Assembly (NCBI GenBank): GCA_021786335.1
Contig: JAJYNM010000028.1
Span: 1 to 25,461 of the forward strand
Length of the DNA: 25,461 nt
Source of the DNA: an archaeon
Lineage (GTDB): Archaea > Thermoproteota > Nitrososphaeria > Nitrososphaerales > UBA183
Reading direction: 5' to 3'
The notes under the pieces are model-generated. The model was not told the origin of the DNA. It did no database searches and was given only the letters and a program-made list of their open reading frames with translations. Shown here one piece after another: positions 1-6,204 of the stretch (its first letter is position 1; the number at the start of each line of letters is the position of its first letter). Position numbers and translations under genes: made by a program.

Positions 1-1289
1 ATCCAGGGGCATAGCGTAGGGGTGTCGACCTCCCACCACTGGACCCATTCGCGCTCCTTCGACAGGAGCCTCACGGAGGAGAGCAGCCTCTGCTGGTCGT
101 CCCCTGCGCGCATCCCCTTCAGCGGCCTCACAACCTTCCCGTCCTCCACAAGGTATGCGCCGTCCCGGGGGACTGTGGAGAACTCCCCGGTCCTGTAGTT
201 GTTGAACCTGGTGTACCAGTTGCTGGTTAGCACGATCCCCTTCTTCATCTCCTTCACCATCTCCTCGTAGCTGGAGTCCCCGGCCCCCACCTCCAGGTTC
301 CAGGGGTGAGGGGCGATGAGCCCGGCGTTCCCTGTGGTCGCTGACCTCCACTTCTTCGCCGTCGTGAGGTTGTGCAGGTACCCTCGAAGGACCCCACCGT
401 CGATGATCTTCGTGGCCCTGGTGGGGGACCCTTCGTCGTCGAACGCCCTCCCTCCAAAACCTCCCTCTATCACTCCGTGGTCGGTGAGATAGAACGCCGG
501 CGCTGCGACCTCCTTCCCGAGCTTCCCAGCGAGACATGAGGTCCCTGCGTCGACCGAGAACGCAGACGCCGCCCCGGCGACCGTCTCGATCAGGTTAGAG
601 GCGACGGTCGGGCTGAGCAGGACCTCGTACTTGCCTGCCTCGGGCTCGGTGGCATGCCGCATGCCCTTCGCGCCCTCCCCTGCCCTCCTCCCTGCTTCTT
701 CCGGGTCGAACCCCCGCAAGGTTGATGAGCAGGACAGGCCGTGGCCGCTGGCGTCGCCCTCGCCGAAGGAACGGATGTTCAGGGTGATGGCCGTCCTCGA
801 GTCGGACCCCCTGGCCCCAGAGGTGGTCAGGATGGCGACCGTAGCTTTCCATGCGCTGATGGCCCCAGCAGACCTCTCCCCGCCTGATGCCAGTGATGAA
901 CCTATTGCCGCTTTGGCCAGCTCTGGGAGCATCTCCTCCGCATCCTCAAGCTTCCTGTCGACGCCGCCACTCTGGCTGAATCTGGCCCCTGCGTCGGGGA
1001 GCGGTGCGTACTCGGCCTCGGGGAGCCCTCGCATGGACGCATATAGGTCCTTGACGAACCCCCTCACCGCGGCCGGCGAGAGGTTCGAAGTGGACGCGAT
1101 AGCCCTCCGCCCTGCCTTGGCCAGATACACGGTCAGCTCGGTCTCGTCGACCCTGTTGGCCACCGTCGCCGAGTTGTCTGCGAACCTGACCATGCTCTCC
1201 GCGATTCGGGTGCTGAGCGCGACCGCGTCGTCTGCCTTCAGAGCCTCGGCCGTGCGGACTGCCAGGCTGTTCAGCTCGTCCAGGTCCAC
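1..1289 (-). CDS. tldE: TldE/PmbA-type modulator of the TldD/TldE metalloprotease, 3'-truncated by window edge
   Basis: The reading frame is open from GTG 1289 to the window edge (429 codons visible) and is close to the usual family length of about 430-450, so only the last few residues are missing. The product resembles PmbA/TldE, the subunit without a zinc motif that pairs with TldD. In that family the heterodimer degrades unfolded or modified peptides. The family-typical stretch with FDDEGSPT and then DGGVLRGYLHNLTTAKK lies near the middle-to-C-terminal part, and there is no HExxxH motif. The gene starts 2 nt after the tldD stop, which implies translational coupling and equimolar production. 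The start is GTG; the upstream in-frame codons offer no better choice. I am sure of the family. The peptide substrate in this organism cannot be inferred. Confidence 0.9.
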   Translation of the reverse strand, partial: MDLDELNSLAVRTAEALKADDAVALSTRIAESMVRFADNSATVANRVDETELTVYLAKAGRRAIASTSNLSPAAVRGFVKDLYASMRGLPEAEYAPLPDAGARFSQSGGVDRKLEDAEEMLPELAKAAIGSSLASGGERSAGAISAWKATVAILTTSGARGSDSRTAITLNIRSFGEGDASGHGLSCSSTLRGFDPEEAGRRAGEGAKGMRHATEPEAGKYEVLLSPTVASNLIETVAGAASAFSVDAGTSCLAGKLGKEVAAPAFYLTDHGVIEGGFGGRAFDDEGSPTRATKIIDGGVLRGYLHNLTTAKKWRSATTGNAGLIAPHPWNLEVGAGDSSYEEMVKEMKKGIVLTSNWYTRFNNYRTGEFSTVPRDGAYLVEDGKVVRPLKGMRAGDDQQRLLSSVRLLSKEREWVQWWEVDTPTLCPW

Positions 1290-1291
1290 GC

Positions 1292-2731
1292 CTATCTCGC
1301 CCCCAGCCTTATCCCCGCCAGCAGCGTCTCCGGCCCCCCGGTCCACACGGGTGCGCCCTGCATCGGGTCCCCCTTCCCACAGGTGGCCGCCTCGAACTCC
1401 ATGTGCTTGCTCCTGGCCTTCACGCTCCCCCATAGCTTCGGTGTGGTTATCTCCAGGACAGGGGACCTGACCAGTCCTTTCAGCTCTCCATGGTCTACCA
1501 GGTAGGCCTCCAGACCCACATACCTCTGGTTCAGCCTCTTGTCGTCTATGTTCCACTCCGTGAACGACTTGAAGTATACGCCGTGCTTCACCTCCTCGAA
1601 TATCTCGTCGGTAGAGTAGTCCCCTGGCTCCACGAACGTGTTAGCCATCCGTATGATGGGCTCCCTGTCGAAGGCGACTGCCCTCGCCGCACCGTTGCTC
1701 CCAACTCCGAACTGACGGGCCGTCGCCCTGTTCTGCAGGAACTCGTTTATGACCCCTCCCTTGATCAGCGAGCGCTTCTTCGCAGCCACCCCTTCGTCGT
1801 CCACCGGGACGTAACCGTTGGAGTGGAGGAGCGTAGGGTCGTCGCTCACGTTCGCCTCGTCGCTCCCTATCTTCCTCCCAAGGCTGTCTGCCTTGAGATA
1901 CGACTCACCAGCCTGGGCCCCCTCCCTCCCCAAGACCCTGTCCGCCTCCTGCGGGTGCCCCACCGACTCGTGGGCCGCAATCCCAGAGAGCTCCGGACCG
2001 AGGACGACGTCTATCTCCTCCGTCGGAGGCTTAGCCGAGGCCTTCAGGACCTTCCCGATCGCCGTCGCTTCCTCGACCACCTTCTCGACGAGCCCTACCC
2101 TCTTTACTACTTCGAGCCCCCCTGTCTCCCCCTGCTGGATGAACCTCTGGGCGGCAGACCCCGCTTCCACGGCTGTCAGGGACCCCCCGAAGCTCACGCG
2201 TGGGACCCGACCCGCCACCCTGGCGCCGTCGCTGCTGACGAAGTATCGCTCCTGGAGCTCGGCGGACAGGTAGAATATCCTCCCGGTCAGCTTCACCCCT
2301 GCTCTCCCGTCCGCGACCCTGCCGTCGATGTCCATCAGCACCTCCTTCATCCAGGTGGAGTCCGCGCTCTCGATCTTCTCTGTCTCAGGGGCCGCCCAGC
2401 TTGTCCTGGCAGGCTTGGTCGAGTCGAAGACCACGGGCCGCCGCAACATCCCCCCGGAGGCCTTCGCCAGCCTGACCGCCTTCGCGGCCACCTCGCCCAC
2501 CGACGTCCTATGCATGGCGTTGGTGGCGGCGAATCCGAGGGCTCCACCGGCGATGACCCTGATACCTATCCCGTACCCCTCGACGAACACGGACGGCTGT
2601 GGCTCCCCGTTCTTCAGTCCGAACTCCCTCTCCCATGTAGCCTGCACCCTGGCTTCGGCATATGACGCCCCCGCCTTCAGGGCCTTCGAGACGCCCGCTT
2701 CCCCGAGGTCCCTCGCCTCCTGAACCCGCAT
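1292..2731 (-). CDS. tldD: TldD zinc metallopeptidase
   Basis: This is the catalytic partner of TldE. The zinc motif HESVGHPQEAD (HExxxH) is at about residues 254-264 counted from ATG 2731. The C-terminal ATCGKGDPMQ segment, typical of the family, is present. Length is 479 residues, normal for TldD. An in-frame TTG at 2746 would add five residues (MEKGG). I prefer ATG 2731 because a purine-rich GGAG tract ends about 9 nt upstream and would otherwise be coding. The gene lies 24 nt after a HAD hydrolase gene and 2 nt before tldE, as part of an operon that begins with an RNase J-like gene. Family knowledge: TldD/E removes residues processively from unstructured peptides and has been linked to maturation of modified peptides. 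I see no precursor-peptide gene here, so general peptide turnover is the safer reading. Confidence 0.93.
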   Translation of the reverse strand: MRVQEARDLGEAGVSKALKAGASYAEARVQATWEREFGLKNGEPQPSVFVEGYGIGIRVIAGGALGFAATNAMHRTSVGEVAAKAVRLAKASGGMLRRPVVFDSTKPARTSWAAPETEKIESADSTWMKEVLMDIDGRVADGRAGVKLTGRIFYLSAELQERYFVSSDGARVAGRVPRVSFGGSLTAVEAGSAAQRFIQQGETGGLEVVKRVGLVEKVVEEATAIGKVLKASAKPPTEEIDVVLGPELSGIAAHESVGHPQEADRVLGREGAQAGESYLKADSLGRKIGSDEANVSDDPTLLHSNGYVPVDDEGVAAKKRSLIKGGVINEFLQNRATARQFGVGSNGAARAVAFDREPIIRMANTFVEPGDYSTDEIFEEVKHGVYFKSFTEWNIDDKRLNQRYVGLEAYLVDHGELKGLVRSPVLEITTPKLWGSVKARSKHMEFEAATCGKGDPMQGAPVWTGGPETLLAGIRLGAR

Positions 2732-2755
2732 ACCCCCCTTCTCCAACGGTGGTTC

Positions 2756-3409
2756 TTAACCTGCTCCGCGCTCTGACTCTGGCCAAGAGGCGCCAGCTCT
2801 CGCCGGCGTATAGCGGCGGTCTCCCAGGGACATTATGAAACGCGCAGTCTCGGACGGCCCCTCAGCGAGGTACGTCCTGATGCCTAGCGGTCCGGCTGCC
2901 TCGATGTTCTCGGGGACGTCGTCTACGAAGGTGCACTCGCACGGTGGGGACCTTGCCTTCCCAAGGGCGAGCCGGTAGATCGCTGGGTCGGGCTTGACGA
3001 CGCCGTGCTCAAACGACAGCACGGCGGACCCGAAGAGGGAGCTGATCCCGAACTTCCTCTGGAGGGAATCCCACACCTCCCAGGACATGTTGCTCAGGGC
3101 CATTACCTCCCAGTCTCCGCGGCGCCCCAAGGCTCTGACGGCTTCCCACACCGGTTGAACCTTCCTCAACGCGGCGTCCAGCGTCTCCTCGAAGCGCGCG
3201 AACGGGTAGTCTCCTCCGAGGGCGCCCGCCAGCGTCCGATGGACCCCTGCCAGGGTCAATTCCCCCATATCGAGCCTCTTGCTGAGCGCCGAGAGCAGTC
3301 TAAACACCTCCCCCGGATCCCTGCCGAGCTGCTCGCCGACCTCCTGCGACGCCCTCTTCCATGGGTTCTCGATTAGGACACCCCCAACGTCGCAGAGGAG
3401 GGTAGGCAA
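2756..3409 (-). CDS. HAD-superfamily hydrolase (subfamily IA-like)
   Basis: A 217-residue haloacid-dehalogenase-type hydrolase. Motif I is CDVGGVL with the nucleophile Asp at residue 7. The usual second Asp is replaced by Gly, as in many dehalogenase-like and epoxide-hydrolase-N-terminal-like HAD proteins. Motif II is LSNMS, motif III is the Lys of VVKPDPAIY, and motif IV is FVDDVPEN. A helical cap lies between motifs I and II (about residues 15-95). The start is TTG 3409, 14 nt after the stop of the RNase J-like gene; no ATG or GTG lies near the N-terminal motif and no clear Shine-Dalgarno is visible. The missing second Asp means a classical phosphatase mechanism is less certain. The substrate is unknown. 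Operon position links it to RNase J and TldD/E only by co-transcription. Confidence 0.85.
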   Translation of the reverse strand: MPTLLCDVGGVLIENPWKRASQEVGEQLGRDPGEVFRLLSALSKRLDMGELTLAGVHRTLAGALGGDYPFARFEETLDAALRKVQPVWEAVRALGRRGDWEVMALSNMSWEVWDSLQRKFGISSLFGSAVLSFEHGVVKPDPAIYRLALGKARSPPCECTFVDDVPENIEAAGPLGIRTYLAEGPSETARFIMSLGDRRYTPARAGASWPESERGAG

Positions 3410-3423
3410 CGGGCGGGGCCGGA

Positions 3424-4791
3424 CTAGCCCACTATATCTACCGGCCTCCCCTTGACGGGGACCTCGACCTTCATCCCCCTGCGTCTAACCCGCGGGCCGA
3501 ACGACTCGGGGTGTTCCGTGTGGATTGGGATGACCTTGGCGGCGCCCACCATTTCTACGAGGGAGAAGACCTCTTCCTCTGGCGCGTGGCCTGACGCGTG
3601 CAGCTGGGTGTACCTGAATCCGAAGTGGCGGATCCAGTTCTTGACCACCGCCTCCTCCTTCTCCCCTTCTTCGTTGAACGCCTCAGTCGCCGAGTGGATG
3701 TAAGTCCCTCCCCTGTCGGGCCTGATGTCTATCAGCTCCGGGAAGTCCCACGACTCGAGGTGGAGGAAGTAGTTCGTCTGATGCGTTCCTACCTCCGCTG
3801 CCGTCACTCCGCGGTCCAGGAACTTCCGCTCCCACCTATAGTAGTCCGAGTCGTCGATCCCGCCTGTCTTCTTCCTCCTCACGTAGACGTCGAGGTCCTT
3901 CCCGACCCTCGGGACCCTGAGCTTCTTGTCGTCCTTCAGCTTATCGAGCAGGTTCGCCATCCTCATCGACACGACCACCCTCCGCCCCGTGCCTTGGCAG
4001 GCGTCGAAGAAAGTGTTGACCCTGTCGACGTCGTTCCCCCGGAACGACGAGAAGACGAGCCCCTTCGAGCCGGCGACCAGCTTCCGAGCCTCCTCGAGGA
4101 CTGCCTTTTCGGAGATGCCCGACTTCCCGTCACCCTGCCCTACCCTCGTCCCCTCCGTCAAGAGTGTCCCAGGCCTTTCCCTGCGCGCCGTTTCGATGAA
4201 ATCCAGGGTCATGGCGCCAGCACGCCCATGGAACCGGAAGTCTCCTGTGTACGCGACGGCACCCTCGCTCATATGCACGATAAACCCGTAGGCCCCAGGT
4301 ATGGAGTGGTCGACGTGGACCGGGACGAACTCCATCGGTCCGACCCTGAACCGCGCCCCGGTCCTGAACCTCCTGATCTCGTGGTCGTCGAGGGGGGAAC
4401 TCCTCGAGCCGCTGTAAGCCTCGTGGATCAGCGACGTGGTCTCGCCGCAGTAGACGGGTATCTTGGGGTCTGTGAACCCTATCCTCCCAGTGTGGTCTGA
4501 GTGGTAGTGGCTGAGGACGATGGCATCGACTTCGGCGCTCCCGTATCTCATGCGCGTGTTCTGGAGCGCCCTCTCGGAGTACAGCCCCGGGACCTCCGGG
4601 AGGAGGCCGAACTCGAAAAGATCCCCTGCCCCGTTCACCGCCCTCGGGGAGATGTTGCCTTCGAAGAACTCCCCCCCGTCCGAGAACCCGGTCCCAAAGT
4701 CTAGCAGCACCCTGACGCCCTTGTCCTCAAGGAGGAACTTGTTCCCGCCGATCTCTCCTACGCCCCCGAAGAGTGTGAGCCGGGAGGGCAC
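3424..4791 (-). CDS. RNase J-like metallo-beta-lactamase/beta-CASP ribonuclease
   Basis: 455 residues. Metal-binding motifs follow the order of RNase J-type beta-CASP enzymes: SHYHSDH at about 94-100, the later His in VDHSIPGAYGF (about 160-170), YTGDFRFHG (Asp184), then the beta-CASP segment FSSFRGNDVDRVNTF and the C-terminal LHASGHAPEEE and IPIHTEHPE motifs. The length fits archaeal RNase J proteins, which are shorter than many bacterial ones. The expected role is 5'-end-dependent RNA decay or processing in the cytoplasm. The GTG start at 4791 follows a G-rich tract and an in-frame TAG lies just upstream. This is the first gene of the minus-strand operon that continues through HAD, tldD and tldE. 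It is divergent from the 46-residue membrane peptide gene. Substrate preference (exo or endo) cannot be read from sequence. Confidence 0.85.
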   Translation of the reverse strand: MPSRLTLFGGVGEIGGNKFLLEDKGVRVLLDFGTGFSDGGEFFEGNISPRAVNGAGDLFEFGLLPEVPGLYSERALQNTRMRYGSAEVDAIVLSHYHSDHTGRIGFTDPKIPVYCGETTSLIHEAYSGSRSSPLDDHEIRRFRTGARFRVGPMEFVPVHVDHSIPGAYGFIVHMSEGAVAYTGDFRFHGRAGAMTLDFIETARRERPGTLLTEGTRVGQGDGKSGISEKAVLEEARKLVAGSKGLVFSSFRGNDVDRVNTFFDACQGTGRRVVVSMRMANLLDKLKDDKKLRVPRVGKDLDVYVRRKKTGGIDDSDYYRWERKFLDRGVTAAEVGTHQTNYFLHLESWDFPELIDIRPDRGGTYIHSATEAFNEEGEKEEAVVKNWIRHFGFRYTQLHASGHAPEEEVFSLVEMVGAAKVIPIHTEHPESFGPRVRRRGMKVEVPVKGRPVDIVG

Positions 4792-4904
4792 GCCCCCGAA
4801 CCCCCCGGAGGCCTAGTTAATCGTTGCAGCGCAGCCATCTGCGGTCCCCTGCCTAGACGACTCCTCGGAGGGAGTGGGGGAGGGTCAACAATTCACCTAG
4901 AACG

Positions 4905-4912
4905 AATAAATA
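4905..4912 (+). promoter_or_regulatory. candidate TATA box for the 46-residue peptide/HAD pair
   Basis: AATAAATA stands out in a GC-rich setting. Its centre is about 18 bp before ATG 4926, which is short, and about 30 bp before an in-frame TTG at 4938. If the usual archaeal spacing holds, the TTG may be the real leaderless start. Confidence 0.4.
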
Positions 4913-4925
4913 CGAAGCTTCAGGG

Positions 4926-5066
4926 ATGGAGTACAGGTTGTCCCAGGTCCTGCCGGCCCTGCAGGCAGCGGGCTCGGACACGCTCACAGCAGTCGCAGTC
5001 CTAGTGGTCGCCATAGCCGTCGCGGGCATCGCGATTCTCATCCTGTTCGCGAAGAAGAAGATATAG
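4926..5066 (+). CDS. 46-residue single-pass membrane peptide
   Basis: A short frame from ATG 4926 to TAG 5066. The N-terminal half is polar (MEYRLSQVLPALQAAGSDTL). Residues about 21-41 form one uninterrupted hydrophobic helix (AVAVLVVAIAVAGIAILILF), followed by the basic tail AKKKI. This matches a small membrane-anchored peptide with a positive cytoplasmic end. It ends 6 nt before the ATG of a HAD phosphatase gene, so the two are probably co-transcribed. The ATG has a modest AGGG upstream. A TATA-like box at 4905-4912 would better fit a start at TTG 4938 (42 residues, membrane helix unchanged). No family recognised; function unknown. Confidence 0.6.
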   Translation: MEYRLSQVLPALQAAGSDTLTAVAVLVVAIAVAGIAILILFAKKKI

Positions 5067-5072
5067 GGCGAT

Positions 5073-5741
5073 ATGGCGATCGGAGCCATCTTCGACCTCG
5101 ACGGCACCCTGGTGGCCTTCAAGCTGGACCTCAGGAGCGCCAGGAAAGAGGTCATCGAGGAGCTGGGGCGCCGAGGGTATGACACTTCAGCCCTGGACCC
5201 CTCGGCATACACCCAGATGATACTGGACGCCGCGAAGGCGCAGACGCCGAAGGGGGAGGAGCGCCGCTTCGAGGAGGCGCGAAGGGCCGCCTTCGACATA
5301 CTTGACAGGTTCGAAGCAGCGGGGGTAGCCGGGGCTCGGCCCCTCCCAGGCATCAGAGATGCGCTAGAACAGCTCCGCCGTAGCGGCGTCAGGATGGCCG
5401 TCCTGACCAACAGCGGAAGGAAGGCCGCCTCGGCAGAGCTGGAGGGCGCGGGGATCGGAGGCTACTTCGAGTTCGTCCTCACACGAGACGAGACGGTGAT
5501 GATGAAGCCCGCTCCCGAGGGTGTGGCAATGGCGGCGGCCAGGCTAGGCCTGGCCAGGGACTCGACATATTACGTCGGGGACAGCCCATACGACGTCCGG
5601 GCGGCTAAGGCGGCGGGAGTGAAGGCCATAGCGATCGCCACAGGCAACCACCCTGTGGATGGGCTGCGGCGCGAAGGAGCAGACTACGCGGCGGTGTCCG
5701 TCACAGAGCTGAAGTCCTTCTTCGATGGCCTGGAGAAATAG
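5073..5741 (+). CDS. HAD-superfamily phosphatase (phosphoglycolate phosphatase-like)
   Basis: 222 residues with all four HAD motifs: IFDLDGTL (Asp8 nucleophile, Asp10 acid/base), VLTNSGRK, MMKPAPEG with the conserved Lys, and YYVGDSPYDVRAAKAAG. An alpha-helical C1 cap occupies roughly residues 18-90. This is the arrangement of Gph-like small-molecule phosphatases acting on phosphoglycolate, pyrophosphate or sugar phosphates in the cytoplasm. Unlike the HAD gene at 2756-3409 it keeps both motif I aspartates, so phosphatase chemistry is well supported, but the substrate is not. ATG 5073 lies 6 nt after a 46-residue membrane peptide gene with AGGG just before it. It is followed by an HPF-like gene after about 100 nt. 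Confidence 0.88.
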   Translation: MAIGAIFDLDGTLVAFKLDLRSARKEVIEELGRRGYDTSALDPSAYTQMILDAAKAQTPKGEERRFEEARRAAFDILDRFEAAGVAGARPLPGIRDALEQLRRSGVRMAVLTNSGRKAASAELEGAGIGGYFEFVLTRDETVMMKPAPEGVAMAAARLGLARDSTYYVGDSPYDVRAAKAAGVKAIAIATGNHPVDGLRREGADYAAVSVTELKSFFDGLEK

Positions 5742-5844
5742 AAGCGCTCCTCCGTGCTCCGCCGTCCAACCGGCTTGCTTCGTCGCGGACCGGCGCGCGG
5801 AATCCATAAAGCGAACCCCGGAGAAGCGTACTCGGGTTTTTGAG

Positions 5845-6204
5845 ATGTCAGGCGAAAGAACAAGCACGCCGTACTACATCGTCGGCCTCCCCGAGGAGCC
5901 ACTGGAGGCCTCGGAGGCCAAGGCGAAGTTCGAGAGGCTGTCCGCGGAGATATGCAAGGTGTTCCCACACATCGAGGAGATAAGGGCGGTGGTGAAATCG
6001 AAGAAGCCAGCAGCGGACCATGCCAGATACGAAGTCTCCGTCGAGATATTCACCCCCGGCGGCAACCACTCCTTCACTGAGACAGGTTACAACCTGGCCA
6101 GCGTCTTCGAGACCATGGGCCCCAAGATGAAGAGGCTGCTCTCTTCGAGGCAGTCAAGGGTTACCTCGACCGGCGGCGCAACCCTCAGGAAGGGCGCCAT
6201 CTAG
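5845..6204 (+). CDS. small HPF/RaiA-like (ribosome hibernation factor fold) protein
   Basis: 119 residues from ATG 5845. The pattern resembles the beta-alpha-beta-beta-beta-alpha HPF/RaiA fold: a helix around FERLSAEICKVFPHIEEI, strands in the ARYEVSVEIFTPGGNHSFTE region, and a final helix NLASVFETMGPKMKRLL that matches the position of the second helix in HPF. If correct it would bind the 30S decoding region and idle ribosomes under stress. The resemblance is by eye only, and a related small RNA-binding fold is possible. A CATAAA box near 5805-5810 suggests its own promoter. The open frame extends upstream into the HAD gene, but the residues before ATG 5845 look non-coding. Its stop overlaps the stop of the convergent aminopeptidase gene: both use the same CTAG. 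Confidence 0.6.
   Translation: MSGERTSTPYYIVGLPEEPLEASEAKAKFERLSAEICKVFPHIEEIRAVVKSKKPAADHARYEVSVEIFTPGGNHSFTETGYNLASVFETMGPKMKRLLSSRQSRVTSTGGATLRKGAI

Noticed and set aside
1490..2665. 391-codon open frame on the plus strand opposite tldD
   Set aside because: Antisense to a gene with a full catalytic motif. Its composition (Arg, Pro, Leu, Val rich) reflects GC-biased third positions of tldD.
3598..4500. 300-codon open frame opposite the RNase J-like gene
   Set aside because: Shadow of a well-supported gene; no recognisable domains.
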